Assembly: GCA_902558815.1 (NCBI GenBank)
Contig: CACEFF010000001.1
Location: 1 to 64,000 of the forward strand
Direction of reading: 5' to 3'
Length of the DNA: 64,000 nt
From: an uncultured Pelagibacteraceae bacterium
GTDB taxonomy: Bacteria; Pseudomonadota; Alphaproteobacteria; Pelagibacterales; Pelagibacteraceae
Shown here: piece after piece, positions 37,712-46,824 of the stretch
Position numbering within the stretch: position 1 is the first letter of the stretch
Layout of the letters: each line of letters begins with the position of its first letter
The notes under the pieces: generated by a model
What the model was told of the DNA's origin: nothing
Databases searched by the model: none
What the model saw: only the letters and a program-made list of their open reading frames with translations
Made by a program: the position numbers and the translations under genes

Positions 37712-38296
37712 ATGTTAAAAAAAATTCCAAATATACTAACTATTGGTAGAATTTTAATTGTTCCTTTTTTTGTTTTAGCTTTTTACTTGCCAGGTTTTTA
37801 TGGAGACTTAACTGCGCTAATACTATTTATTGTAGCATCATTCACTGATTTTTTAGATGGAATGCTAGCTAGATTACTTGGGCAAGAGTCGAAGCTTGGA
37901 GAATTGTTGGACCCAATCGCGGATAAAATTATTGTAGCGACTGCTCTTATTTTGCTAGTAATGGACGGCACTATTCGAAGTTATGAGGTTATTGCTGCTA
38001 TAATAATTTTAACAAGGGAAATTTTAATTTCTGGATTAAGAGAATTTCTAGCAAAGGGTAAAATTAAACTTCCAGTTTCAAGTCTTGCGAAATTAAAAAC
38101 TGTGCTTCAAATGGTGTCTATTGCACTTTTATTATCAGGCGAAACTGGAAATAAAATTATAAATTTTCAAGATTACAATGCCCAAACAATTGGAATTATT
38201 TTTTTATGGCTTTCTGCAGCTTTAACTCTCTTTACTGGGTATGAGTATATTCGAAGAGGAATAGATCATGCTATTTCTGAAGATAATAAAGATTAA
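37712..38296 (+). CDS. pgsA: CDP-diacylglycerol--glycerol-3-phosphate 3-phosphatidyltransferase
   Basis: Inner-membrane enzyme that commits CDP-diacylglycerol to phosphatidylglycerol synthesis. The 194 residues have several membrane helices and the CDP-alcohol phosphotransferase signature D-G-x2-A-R-x8-G-x3-D-x3-D, seen as DGMLAR...GELLDPIAD (about 49-71). The uvrC-pgsA order is common in alphaproteobacteria; moaD and moaE, which often follow, are absent here. The 3' end overlaps the convergent ilvE gene by 4 bp. Confidence 0.94.
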   Translation: MLKKIPNILTIGRILIVPFFVLAFYLPGFYGDLTALILFIVASFTDFLDGMLARLLGQESKLGELLDPIADKIIVATALILLVMDGTIRSYEVIAAIIILTREILISGLREFLAKGKIKLPVSSLAKLKTVLQMVSIALLLSGETGNKIINFQDYNAQTIGIIFLWLSAALTLFTGYEYIRRGIDHAISEDNKD

Positions 38297-39174
38297 GCAG
38301 CTTTTTTCTTTTTAACTAAAATTTGATAGCTCTCGTTCAGGTCAATTATCATTTCACAAACTTTAAATTTATTTTCAGCGATACATGATACGGGAGTCAC
38401 TTCTGCTGCAGTTCCAGTTAAAAAACATCCTACGAAATCTTTTAATTCTTCAGGTTTAATTTTTCTTTCATGAACTTTGATATTTTTAGATTTTGCAATT
38501 CCAATAACTGTCCTTCTTGTTATTCCATCTAGAAATGAATCTGGTATTGGAGTATGAAGTTCACCTTTTTTATCTTTAAAAAAAATATTTGCACCTGTTG
38601 CTTCAGCAACGTTTCCTTCATGATCAAGCATGAGAGAATCTGTAAAGCCTTGTTTTTCTGCTTCATGTTTTGAAAGTGTACAAATCATATAAAGTCCAGA
38701 AGCTTTTGTATCCCAAGGTATTGTATTAGGTGCTGGTCTTCTCCAGCTAGAAATATTTAATCTTATACCCTCAACTTTTAGTTTGGGGTCAAAGTAAGAA
38801 CCCCATTCCCAAGTCGCTATAGCAACATGAATTTTGGTTTGTTGAGCAGAAATTGCCATCATTTCACTTCCTCTCCAAACTACAGGTCTCACATATCCAT
38901 TTTCCACTTTCTGAGTGGCAATTATTTTATTTGATGCAATATTTATTTCATCCTCACTGTAAGGAATTTCAAAACCCATTCTTTTAGCAGAATAAAATAA
39001 TCTTGAGGTATGTTCTTCTAACTTGAATATTGAACCATCGTAAACTCTTTCACCTTCAAAAACACAACTTGCATAGTGGAGACCGTGACTTAATACATGA
39101 ACTTTTACATCTGACCAATCCACTAATTCGCCATTGTACCATATTTTGCCTGATCTTTTATCGTAAGGTATCAT
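38293..39174 (-). CDS. ilvE: Branched-chain amino acid aminotransferase
   Basis: Class IV PLP aminotransferase, 293 residues, for the last step of valine, leucine and isoleucine synthesis. Motifs seen are VHVLSHGLHYASCVFEG near the N-terminus, RPVVWRG, the PLP lysine in WDTKASGLY (about 159), EATGANIFF, and DGITRRTVI. Length and motifs match alphaproteobacterial IlvE rather than D-amino-acid transaminase. Divergent from the MarR-type gene. Confidence 0.92.
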   Translation of the reverse strand: MIPYDKRSGKIWYNGELVDWSDVKVHVLSHGLHYASCVFEGERVYDGSIFKLEEHTSRLFYSAKRMGFEIPYSEDEINIASNKIIATQKVENGYVRPVVWRGSEMMAISAQQTKIHVAIATWEWGSYFDPKLKVEGIRLNISSWRRPAPNTIPWDTKASGLYMICTLSKHEAEKQGFTDSLMLDHEGNVAEATGANIFFKDKKGELHTPIPDSFLDGITRRTVIGIAKSKNIKVHERKIKPEELKDFVGCFLTGTAAEVTPVSCIAENKFKVCEMIIDLNESYQILVKKKKAA

Positions 39175-39217
39175 GTTATGAAATATAAAAATTCTTACTG
39201 AAAAATATCTTTGTATC

Positions 39218-39223
39218 TATAAT
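39218..39223 (+). promoter_or_regulatory. Probable -10 element for the MarR/regulator/kinase operon
   Basis: A perfect TATAAT lies 22 bp upstream of the MarR-type ATG in the 71-bp divergent gap with ilvE. The hexamer 17 bp further up (TTACTG) matches the -35 consensus poorly, so an activator or extended -10 may be needed. Confidence 0.45.
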
Positions 39224-39245
39224 ATGTCAATATAACTTACCGACA

Positions 39246-39683
39246 ATGAAAGAACTTTTATATCTCAAAGATGATCAATTGAAAGATTTGATTGAAAAAA
39301 TATTTATTAGTTATAGGGAAACTTTTGCTGATTCAAAAAAAATACTGGATAAATATTCGATTGGTATAGCTCATCAAAAGGTTATTCATTTATTATCTAT
39401 GTACGAAGGTATTTCAATATCAGAATTATTATTAAAATTAAAAATAACTAAACAAAGCTTAAACAGAGTGCTTAAAGATCTTACAAGAATAGAAATTATA
39501 ATTTATAAAAAGGACGAGCAAGATACTAGGATAAAACATGTCTTTTTAAATGAAAAAGGAAAAAAAATATTTAATGAAATTTTTATAACCCAAAAAAAAA
39601 GAATATATAATGCCTTACTGAAGTCTAGTTCAGAGGAAGTAATTAATTTTGACAATGTATTAAAAAAAATAATTAATGGATAA
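39246..39683 (+). CDS. MarR-family transcriptional regulator, PetP-like position
   Basis: The 145-residue winged-helix protein has the MarR layout: N-terminal dimerisation helices, IAHQKVIHLLSMYEGISISELLLKLKI-type helix-turn-helix (about 45-75), the recognition helix around TKQSLNRVLKDL, the basic wing ending in DTRIKHVFLNEKGKK, and C-terminal helices. It overlaps the following OmpR-type gene by 8 bp. A MarR gene next to an OmpR-type regulator recalls petP-petR of Rhodobacter, which control cytochrome bc1. The target here is unknown. Confidence 0.85.
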   Translation: MKELLYLKDDQLKDLIEKIFISYRETFADSKKILDKYSIGIAHQKVIHLLSMYEGISISELLLKLKITKQSLNRVLKDLTRIEIIIYKKDEQDTRIKHVFLNEKGKKIFNEIFITQKKRIYNALLKSSSEEVINFDNVLKKIING

Positions 39684-40353
39684 CTTTTTTGCACATATAT
39701 TGGTTGTTGATGATGATGATGGTATAAGAACATTGGTCAAAAAATATTTAATTGAGAATAAGTTTTTAGTAACAACAGCTGAAAATGCTGAAGATGCTTC
39801 TGAGAAAATAAAAATAATAAAATTTGATCTAATTATTTTAGATATAATGATGCCTGGAAAAAATGGTTTAGAATTTATTTTAGAACATAAAAAAAAATTA
39901 GAAACACCAATTATTTTATTAACAGCCAAAGGCGAAGCCAGTGAAAGAATTGAGGGACTAGAATATGGTGCTGATGACTACCTTCCAAAACCATTTGAAC
40001 CAAGAGAACTTACTCTAAGAATAAAAAATATATTAAATAAAACAAAAGTAAATGATCAAAAAAAAGTTATAAATTTTGAAAATGTACAGATCGATTTAAA
40101 TAAATCATTGATTAAAAAAAATGATAGAGAATATAAAATAAATAATACAGAAAAAATAATTTTAGAAAAAATGATTAACAACCCAGGGAAAACTTTTTCA
40201 AGAGAAGATATTGGTATACTAATTGATGTAGATAAAGAAAGATCCATAGACGTAATTATAACAAGATTGAGAAAAAAAATTGAAATTGATCCCAAAAATC
40301 CAAAATTTTTACAAACGATTAGAGGTGCAGGATATGTTCTATGGATTAAATAA
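39676..40353 (+). CDS. OmpR/PetR-type response regulator
   Basis: Two-component regulator of 225 residues. The receiver domain (about 5-120) has the acidic pocket D12-D14, the phosphoacceptor D56 in LDIMMPG, and the conserved Lys in LPKPFEPREL. The C-terminal winged helix (about 130-225) includes the DKERSIDVIITRLRKKIE recognition helix and the terminal RGAGYVLW of the OmpR/PhoB family. It overlaps the MarR gene by 8 bp and the kinase by 20 bp, so the three form one operon. Confidence 0.93.
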   Translation: MDNFFAHILVVDDDDGIRTLVKKYLIENKFLVTTAENAEDASEKIKIIKFDLIILDIMMPGKNGLEFILEHKKKLETPIILLTAKGEASERIEGLEYGADDYLPKPFEPRELTLRIKNILNKTKVNDQKKVINFENVQIDLNKSLIKKNDREYKINNTEKIILEKMINNPGKTFSREDIGILIDVDKERSIDVIITRLRKKIEIDPKNPKFLQTIRGAGYVLWIK

Positions 40354-41653
40354 GTTTGTTAAAAATATTCTTCCAAAAAGATTATTTTATAGAGCATTAT
40401 TAATAGTAGCTGTTCCAGTAATAATTTTACAACTAATTATCACTATTGTTTTTTTTGATAGTCTTTGGATTAAAACTAACAAAGGTATGACAAAAGCATT
40501 GGTAAATGAAATAAATACTTTTATTAAAGTATATAACGATGAAATTTATGATAAAGAAGAAATTACAAAACTTTTTTCTATTTACCAAGATTTGAATATT
40601 GAATTTGTTGAAGATGATGATTTCAACTACGTTTATGACGAAAGATGGTTTAGTCCAATAGATAGAACTTTGAGAAGAGAATTAAAATCTAAATTTAATG
40701 ATAAAGAATACTGGTTTAATACAATTAGTTATAAAGAATTAATTGATATAAGAATAAAATATCAAGGAGGTTACTTTAAATTTCTTATACCAAGGGATAG
40801 AGTTACGAGTTCTTCAGCAAGAATATTTGCCTTATGGATTACTGTCCCTGCAGTTATAGTGGTATTTGTATCTTTAATATTTTTAAAAAATCAAACTAGA
40901 CCAATTACAAATTTAGCAAAAGCTGCTGAAAGATTTGGAAAAGGTGAGGAGATTGAGGAATTCAAGCCCTCTGGAGCAGCAGAAATAAGACAAGCAGGAT
41001 ACGAATTTGACAAAATGCGAAAAAGGATTGTCAGACATCTAAATCAAAGATCTGAAATGTTATCAGGAATAAGTCATGACTTAAGAACACCTTTAACAAG
41101 AATGAAGTTACAAATTGCTTTTATCAAGGATAAGGAATTAGGGAATAAATTAGCTGAGGATATAAATGAAATGGAAAAAATGTTAAATGAGTATCTTCAA
41201 TTTACAAGCTCCTCATACTTAGAAAAAGATGAAAAATTTAATCTTAGTCAATTAATTGATGAAACAATAAAAAAATATAATAACAAAAATATCTCTTCAA
41301 ATATTTCCTCTAATTTCTACTTTAATGGAAGGAAAAATTTAATAAGAAGATGCATTAATAACTTGATAGACAACGCAATCAAATATGGTGACAAAGTTCA
41401 TGTGGAGCTTAACAATAGTAAAGACAGCTTATTTATTAAAATCGAGGATAATGGACCTGGAATCGCTGAAAAAGAACATGAAAATGTTTTTAAACCATTT
41501 TATAAAATTGATAAAGGTAGAGCAGATTCAAAATCAAGTGTTGGATTGGGGCTTTCAATAGCATCAGATATAATTAGATCACATGGTGGAAATATAAAGT
41601 TAGAAAAATCTTCCATGAATGGTCTTGGTGTTAAGATTTTTTTTCCTATTTAG
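40334..41653 (+). CDS. EnvZ-type sensor histidine kinase
   Basis: Membrane kinase of about 439 residues: TM1 (about 20-40), a periplasmic domain (about 45-160), TM2 (about 170-190), HAMP (ending near AAEIRQAGYEFDKM), phosphoacceptor His in GISHDLRTP, N-box NNLIDNAIKYG, G1 DNGPGI, and G2 GLGLSIASDIIRSHGG. This matches the EnvZ/RstB group that pairs with OmpR-type regulators. The frame is open from a TTG at 40280, but the ATG at 40334 fits better and overlaps the regulator's stop by 20 bp. The signal sensed is unknown. Confidence 0.9.
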   Translation: MFYGLNKFVKNILPKRLFYRALLIVAVPVIILQLIITIVFFDSLWIKTNKGMTKALVNEINTFIKVYNDEIYDKEEITKLFSIYQDLNIEFVEDDDFNYVYDERWFSPIDRTLRRELKSKFNDKEYWFNTISYKELIDIRIKYQGGYFKFLIPRDRVTSSSARIFALWITVPAVIVVFVSLIFLKNQTRPITNLAKAAERFGKGEEIEEFKPSGAAEIRQAGYEFDKMRKRIVRHLNQRSEMLSGISHDLRTPLTRMKLQIAFIKDKELGNKLAEDINEMEKMLNEYLQFTSSSYLEKDEKFNLSQLIDETIKKYNNKNISSNISSNFYFNGRKNLIRRCINNLIDNAIKYGDKVHVELNNSKDSLFIKIEDNGPGIAEKEHENVFKPFYKIDKGRADSKSSVGLGLSIASDIIRSHGGNIKLEKSSMNGLGVKIFFPI

Positions 41654-41882
41654 TTTTTCTTTTTTTTTGATTTTTTAGTTGTACTATTTTTTTTTCAAGA
41701 TTCTCTACCCTTTTAGATAATATTTCAAATTCATCTTTACTAGTTAATTTCATCTTAAAAACTATTTCATCTCTTTTTGATTTTAAGATAGTTATTAATT
41801 CATTAGCTATATCTTTTGATGAAATTAACCCCTGCTCAAACAGTCTAGCAAGTTTATCAATAACAAACTTTGAATTTTTCAT
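41646..41882 (-). CDS. ubiK: UbiK-like accessory protein (BMFP domain)
   Basis: The 78-residue protein matches the YqiC/UbiK (BMFP) family: an N-terminal amphipathic helix (VIDKLARLFEQGL), and a C-terminal coiled coil (TSKDEFEILSKRVENLEKKIVQL) ending in a basic tail. UbiK helps ubiquinone synthesis in the Ubi complex and binds lipids as a trimer. The coding region overlaps the end of the kinase gene convergently by 8 bp; lgt starts about 50 bp away on the other strand. Confidence 0.8.
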   Translation of the reverse strand: MKNSKFVIDKLARLFEQGLISSKDIANELITILKSKRDEIVFKMKLTSKDEFEILSKRVENLEKKIVQLKNQKKRKTK

Positions 41883-41932
41883 ATATTTTTATAATAACTT
41901 ATTATAATTATAACTTATATTTATATTTTAAA

Positions 41933-42715
41933 ATGTTCATTAATAATTTTGACCCAGTAGCGATTGAAATTTTTTCAGTGGAAATTAGGTGGTATTCTTT
42001 GGCTTATATTACGGGTATATTTCTAGGGTGGATTTTGAGTAAAAAGTTTTTTTTATCAAATATTCAATTAAAAGAAAAATTTGATGATTACATAACTTAT
42101 TTGATAATAGGAATTATCATTGGTGGTAGACTGGGCTATGTATTCTTTTACAACTTTAATTATTATTCCAATAACATATTTGACATTATAAAAATTTGGC
42201 AAGGTGGTATGTCATTTCATGGCGGGCTTATTGGAGTCGTGCTTGCTAGTATTTTATTTGCAAAAAAATATAATCACAATCCATTTAGTTACTTGGACAT
42301 TGTTTCTATTGTAGCTCCGATAGGAATCTTTTTAGGAAGAATAGCAAATTTCATTAATTCTGAATTATACGGAATAGAGACTAATTTACCTTGGGCAGTA
42401 AAATTTGTTAAAATAGATAATATTTATAGACATCCATCTCAATTATACGAGGCACTTTTTGAGGGATTTATATTATTTCTAATTTTAATATATTTCAGAA
42501 ATAGAGGATTAATAAAAACTCCAGGATTGATTTCAGGTTTGTTTTTAATCTTTTACTCAGCTTTTAGATTTATTATTGAATTTATTAGAGTACCAGATCA
42601 ACAGTTGGGTTATTTATTTTTTGATTTAACAATGGGTCAATTAGTAAGCATTATATTTTTATTAATTGGAATTTATTTAGTTATTATGAAGTATGAAAAC
42701 ACAAAAGAGACTTAA
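41933..42715 (+). CDS. lgt: Phosphatidylglycerol--prolipoprotein diacylglyceryl transferase
   Basis: Inner-membrane enzyme that attaches diacylglycerol to the lipobox cysteine of prolipoproteins. Starting at the ATG at 41933 the protein has 260 residues, with about seven membrane helices, GGRLGYVFFYN, MSFHGGLIGV and the signature GRIANFINSELYG. The open frame goes back to 41870, but those residues are not family-like. The 3' end overlaps midA by 23 bp. Confidence 0.94.
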   Translation: MFINNFDPVAIEIFSVEIRWYSLAYITGIFLGWILSKKFFLSNIQLKEKFDDYITYLIIGIIIGGRLGYVFFYNFNYYSNNIFDIIKIWQGGMSFHGGLIGVVLASILFAKKYNHNPFSYLDIVSIVAPIGIFLGRIANFINSELYGIETNLPWAVKFVKIDNIYRHPSQLYEALFEGFILFLILIYFRNRGLIKTPGLISGLFLIFYSAFRFIIEFIRVPDQQLGYLFFDLTMGQLVSIIFLLIGIYLVIMKYENTKET

Positions 42716-43739
42716 TATACCATTGGATAAATTTATAAATTTATCTCTATATAATAAAAAGTTTGGTTACTACATTAAAAAAAATCCTTTTGGCAAAGAG
42801 GGAGATTTTATAACTGCACCTAATATTTCAAGACTTTTTTCTGAGATGATTAGTGTTTGGGTAATCAGTTTCTGGCAAAGTCTAGGTTCACCTAAAAAAT
42901 TTAATTTAATTGAACTTGGAGCTGGAAATGGTGAAATGATGAAAATTATGATTGAAAGTTTTAAGAATTTTCCAACTTTTTTTAACTCATGTAATTTTTT
43001 TATTCATGAAATAAGCCCATCATTAATCAAAATTCAAAAAAAAAAACTAATTAACAAAAAAATAATTTGGGTTTCAGATATAAAAAAAATAAAAAAAAAT
43101 CCTTGTATCTTTATTGCAAATGAATTTTTTGATGCAATGGCAATTAAGCAATTTAAAAAAAAAGGTAGTTTATGGTTTGAAAAATTTGTTAATTTTAAAA
43201 ATCAAAATAACTTTTTTTTTTCTGAAAAAAAAATAAATATAATTAAAATTGAAAAAAAAATTAATTTAAAAATATCACAGAATCAAAATTTTATCGAGTA
43301 TTCAGAGCTAGGATTTAAGTACCTAAGAAATATTTCTAGAATGATTAAAAAACATACTGGAGGGATTCTATTAATAGATTATGGATATATAGATGGAAAA
43401 ATGAAAAACACTTTACAGGCAATATCTAATCACAAATTTGCCAATATTTTAGACAATATAGGTAATGCAGATATTACACACAATATAAATTTTAAACTTT
43501 TTAAAAAATTAATAAAAAAAATGGGGGGGTTAGAAACTAATTTAACAACTCAAAAAAGTTTTTTGATAAACATGGGAATAAGACAAAGAGCTGAAATTAT
43601 ATCTAAAAATCTTAATTTTTCAAAAAAAACAGACATATATTATCGTATGAGAAGACTTATAGATGATAAACAAATGGGTAATTTGTTTAAGGTTATGTTG
43701 ATTAAAAATAAAAAAAATAAATTTAAATTAGGATTTTAA
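42693..43739 (+). CDS. MidA/NDUFAF7-family SAM-dependent methyltransferase
   Basis: Class I methyltransferase of the NDUFAF7 (MidA) family, 348 residues. Human NDUFAF7 methylates an arginine of a complex I subunit, and bacterial members often sit in respiratory or lgt neighbourhoods. Motifs are YYIKKNPFGKEGDFITAPN, the SAM loop NLIELGAGNGEMM, ANEFFDAMAIKQF and LLIDYGYI. A G7 run (43523-43529) falls inside the gene in frame, unusual for this base composition. The substrate is inferred from homology only. Confidence 0.85.
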   Translation: MKTQKRLNIPLDKFINLSLYNKKFGYYIKKNPFGKEGDFITAPNISRLFSEMISVWVISFWQSLGSPKKFNLIELGAGNGEMMKIMIESFKNFPTFFNSCNFFIHEISPSLIKIQKKKLINKKIIWVSDIKKIKKNPCIFIANEFFDAMAIKQFKKKGSLWFEKFVNFKNQNNFFFSEKKINIIKIEKKINLKISQNQNFIEYSELGFKYLRNISRMIKKHTGGILLIDYGYIDGKMKNTLQAISNHKFANILDNIGNADITHNINFKLFKKLIKKMGGLETNLTTQKSFLINMGIRQRAEIISKNLNFSKKTDIYYRMRRLIDDKQMGNLFKVMLIKNKKNKFKLGF

Positions 43740-43740
43740 G

Positions 43741-44502
43741 TTGCTTACTTCTAGAAAACTATTAGCACAAAAAAATATCAGTCATGGTTTTTTTAATAGA
43801 AACGGAGGTAAGTCAAAAGGTATTTACAAAAGTTTAAATTGTGGTCCAGGCTCTAATGATAAAAAAAATAAAGTAAATGCAAATTTAAAAGTTGTGAAAA
43901 ATAAATTGAATAAAAATTCTAAAAATATTTTTTTACTTAATCAAATTCATAGTAATAAATTTATTTTCATAAATAAAAATTTTAAATTTAACAAAAAAAA
44001 AATTAAAGCTGATGCTATAATAACCGACCAAAAAAAACTACCCATAGCAGTTTTGACTGCAGATTGTGTTCCTATTTTGTTACATGATAATAAAAAAAAT
44101 ATTATAGCAGCCATACATGCGGGATGGAAGGGTGCCTTTAAAGATATAATAAACAAAGTGATAAATTTTATGTATAAAAAAGGGTGTAACAAAAAAAATA
44201 TTACTGCAGCAGTAGGTCCCTGTATTAATAAGCATAATTACAATGTAAAAGAAAATTTTAAAAAAAAATTTTTAAAAAAAGAAAAGAAAAATATTAAGTT
44301 TTTTAGTAGTAAAGATAATATGATTTATTTTGATTTACCTGGCTATATTAAATTCCAACTAAAACTAAACAAAATTACAAACATTGATATGAAAAATATT
44401 GATACTTTTGACGAAAAAAATAATTTTTTCAGCGCAAGACGATCTTTAAGATTAAAACATGATGATTATGGTAGAAATATTTCAATAATTATGATTAATT
44501 AA
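43741..44502 (+). CDS. pgeF: PgeF/YfiH-family laccase-domain protein
   Basis: 253-residue Cu-oxidase_4 (DUF152) protein. Members were called polyphenol oxidases, but are now known as purine nucleoside phosphorylases (LACC1-like) or as PgeF, a peptidoglycan-editing factor. The metal-site residues are seen in [25 protein letters not shown] and [11 protein letters not shown]. The start is TTG at 43741, one base after the midA stop; it gives the standard N-terminus. The exact substrate is not decided by sequence. Confidence 0.85.
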   Translation: MLTSRKLLAQKNISHGFFNRNGGKSKGIYKSLNCGPGSNDKKNKVNANLKVVKNKLNKNSKNIFLLNQIHSNKFIFINKNFKFNKKKIKADAIITDQKKLPIAVLTADCVPILLHDNKKNIIAAIHAGWKGAFKDIINKVINFMYKKGCNKKNITAAVGPCINKHNYNVKENFKKKFLKKEKKNIKFFSSKDNMIYFDLPGYIKFQLKLNKITNIDMKNIDTFDEKNNFFSARRSLRLKHDDYGRNISIIMIN

Positions 44503-44510
44503 ACTTTTCA

Positions 44511-45443
44511 ATGAAATTATTAACTGGCAATAGCAATAAAGTCTTAAGTAAGAATATTGCTAAATATTTAAAATCGAAACTTGTAAATTCAAGTATCAGA
44601 AAATTTTCTGATGGAGAAATCTATGTTGAGATAAATGAAAATATTAGAGGTAATAGTATTTTTATTATTCAATCTATTTCATCCCCAGCCAATGATAATT
44701 TAATGGAATTACTATTATGTATAGATGCTCTTAAAAGATCTTCTGCAAAGAATATAACTGCGGTAATCCCATATTTTGGTTACGCTAGACAAGATAGAAA
44801 AGTTGTTCCAAGAACATCTATATCAGCCAAATTAGTTTCAAATTTAATTACAAAAGCTGGAGCTGATAGAGTTGTAACTGTTGATTTACATGCTGGGCAA
44901 ATTCAAGGATTCTTTGATATCCCAGTGGATAATCTTTTTGCAACTCCAATATTTGCAAGACACGTTAGAAAAAAAATTAAAAGTAAAAAAATTATTTGTG
45001 TAGCTCCAGATGTTGGTGGAACTGAAAGAGCAAGAGCTCTTGGAAAACTTCTAAATGTTGGTTTGGCAATTGTTGATAAAAGAAGACCAAAACCAGGTCA
45101 GTCTCAAGTTATGAATGTGATAGGAGACGTAAAAGATAAAACATGCGTAATTGTAGATGATATTATTGATTCTGGTGGTACCATTGTAAATGCCGCTAAA
45201 GCTCTAAAAGAAAGAGGCGCAAAAGAGGTTTATGTTTATATTACTCACGGCGTTTTAAGTGGAGATGCAGTAAAAAAAATAAAAAACTCAGTAATTAAAA
45301 ATTTAGTGATTACTGATACAATAGACAATATTGAAAAAACCAAGAACGTTAAAAATATAGAAGTTTTACCAATTTCAGCTCTTATGGGTGAAGCAATTAA
45401 GAGAATATCTAATTCAACATCTGTATCAGATTTATTTAAATAA
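44511..45443 (+). CDS. prs: Ribose-phosphate pyrophosphokinase (PRPP synthetase)
   Basis: Makes PRPP from ribose 5-phosphate and ATP for nucleotide, His and Trp synthesis. The 310 residues have the N-terminal KKVLSKNIA-like region, [22 protein letters not shown] (catalytic loop), [26 protein letters not shown], and the PRPP-binding [16 protein letters not shown] motif. Length matches class I PRPP synthetases. Confidence 0.96.
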   Translation: MKLLTGNSNKVLSKNIAKYLKSKLVNSSIRKFSDGEIYVEINENIRGNSIFIIQSISSPANDNLMELLLCIDALKRSSAKNITAVIPYFGYARQDRKVVPRTSISAKLVSNLITKAGADRVVTVDLHAGQIQGFFDIPVDNLFATPIFARHVRKKIKSKKIICVAPDVGGTERARALGKLLNVGLAIVDKRRPKPGQSQVMNVIGDVKDKTCVIVDDIIDSGGTIVNAAKALKERGAKEVYVYITHGVLSGDAVKKIKNSVIKNLVITDTIDNIEKTKNVKNIEVLPISALMGEAIKRISNSTSVSDLFK

Positions 45444-45486
45444 TTACCTTGATTATTTATAAACATGAGTTAAAAAACTTGGTTTT

Positions 45487-46230
45487 ATGAATTCGTTAGA
45501 AGCTAATATTAGAGAAAATTCTACAAAGGGGCAATTAAACTCCATAAGAAACAACGGCAATGTTCCAGCTATTATTTATGGTGGAAAAGATCAAAATCAA
45601 AAGATTTATATTTCAAAAAAATTACTTAAAACTTTAATCGAAAAAGAAAACTTTTTGTCAAATATAATTACATTAAATGTTGATGGAAAATCACAAAATG
45701 TTTTGCCTAGAGAAGTAAAGTATCATATTTTAAGTGATGAACCTACTCATGTAGATTTTTTAAGAGTATTACCTGGTGTAAAAATTAAGATTGAAGTCCC
45801 AGTAAAATTTATAAATCAGGAAAAATCTCCTGGTCTCAAAAGAGGTGGGGTTTTAAATATTGTTAGAAGAAAAGTAGAATTAAATTGTCCAAGTGAAAAA
45901 ATACCTGAAAGTCTAACTTTAGATCTTGATGGAATTGACATTGGAGAAAGTTTTAAAATTTCATCGGTAAAATTAGATGCAGAAGTAGTTCCGACTATTC
46001 AAGGTAGAGATTTTGTAATCGCTACCCTTGCTGCACCAACAGTCATGAAAGAACCAGAAAAACCTGCTGAATCAGAAACGCCAGAGGGTGAAGAAGCAGC
46101 TGAAGGAGCTGAAGGAGCGGTTGCTGCAGCTGAAGGAGATAAGCAAGCAGCAGACGGATCAAAAGGTGATAAAAAAGAAGGTGATGATAAGAAGCCTAAT
46201 GAAAAAAAACCTTCTGAAGAAAAAAAATAA
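45487..46230 (+). CDS. rplY: 50S ribosomal protein L25 (Ctc form) with charged Ala/Glu/Lys tail
   Basis: 5S rRNA-binding ribosomal protein. Residues about 1-90 form the L25 domain (RNNGNVPAIIYGG, LPREVKYHILSDEPTHVDFLRV), and about 95-185 the Ctc/TL5 beta domain (VPVKFINQEKSPGLKRGGVLNIV...). The last 55-60 residues are low-complexity: acidic and Ala-rich first, then Lys-rich, with clearly higher GC than the neighbours. Many alphaproteobacterial L25 proteins have such tails. The pth gene follows 33 bp later, a common pair. Confidence 0.95.
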   Translation: MNSLEANIRENSTKGQLNSIRNNGNVPAIIYGGKDQNQKIYISKKLLKTLIEKENFLSNIITLNVDGKSQNVLPREVKYHILSDEPTHVDFLRVLPGVKIKIEVPVKFINQEKSPGLKRGGVLNIVRRKVELNCPSEKIPESLTLDLDGIDIGESFKISSVKLDAEVVPTIQGRDFVIATLAAPTVMKEPEKPAESETPEGEEAAEGAEGAVAAAEGDKQAADGSKGDKKEGDDKKPNEKKPSEEKK

Positions 46231-46263
46231 TCAATCAAAATTGAAAATTTAATTCTATTATTT

Positions 46264-46824
46264 ATGCTTTTATTCGTAGGATTAGGCAATCCAACACCTG
46301 ACAGTGAAAATAATAGACATAATATTGGATTTAAAATTATAGATTCAATAAACAAAAAATTTAGTCTCTCAAAGCAAAAACCAAAGTTCAAGGGGCTTTT
46401 AACTACTGGAAATATTGGTAATGAAAAAATTTATGCAATTAAACCTTTAACTTTTATGAATAACTCTGGAATTTGTATCAGAGAATTAATTGAATATTTT
46501 AAAATTGATGCAGAAGATGTAATAGTTTTTCATGATGATCTTGATATAGAATTTGGTAAAATTAAAGCTAAATTTGGTGGATCAAGTGCTGGGCATAATG
46601 GTATAGCTTCAATAGATAAATTTATTGGTAAAGATTATTCAAGAGTAAGAATTGGGATTGGAAAACCAAATAGTAAAATAGATGTTGCAGACTATGTTTT
46701 GCAAAACTTTGATGACGAAGAGCTAACTAAAATTGAGAAAACTTTTGAAGATATTACTGAATCTATTTCAATTCTAGTTGAAAAAAAGTTAGATTTATTT
46801 TCTAGTACAGTAAATAACAAATAA
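46264..46824 (+). CDS. pth: Peptidyl-tRNA hydrolase
   Basis: Releases tRNA from prematurely terminated peptidyl-tRNA. The 186 residues show GLGNPTPDSENNRHNIGF (N10- and H20-type active-site residues), PLTFMNNSG, FHDDLDIEFGKIKAKFGGSSAGHNGI and RVRIGIGKP, all family hallmarks. It follows rplY and ends in a 1-bp overlap with ychF (TAATG), so the three genes probably form one transcript. Confidence 0.96.
   Translation: MLLFVGLGNPTPDSENNRHNIGFKIIDSINKKFSLSKQKPKFKGLLTTGNIGNEKIYAIKPLTFMNNSGICIRELIEYFKIDAEDVIVFHDDLDIEFGKIKAKFGGSSAGHNGIASIDKFIGKDYSRVRIGIGKPNSKIDVADYVLQNFDDEELTKIEKTFEDITESISILVEKKLDLFSSTVNNK

Noticed and set aside
45999-46391. 130-codon frame antisense to the rplY tail and pth
   Set aside because: A by-product of the repetitive L25 tail; Ser/Ala/Pro low complexity with no start signal.
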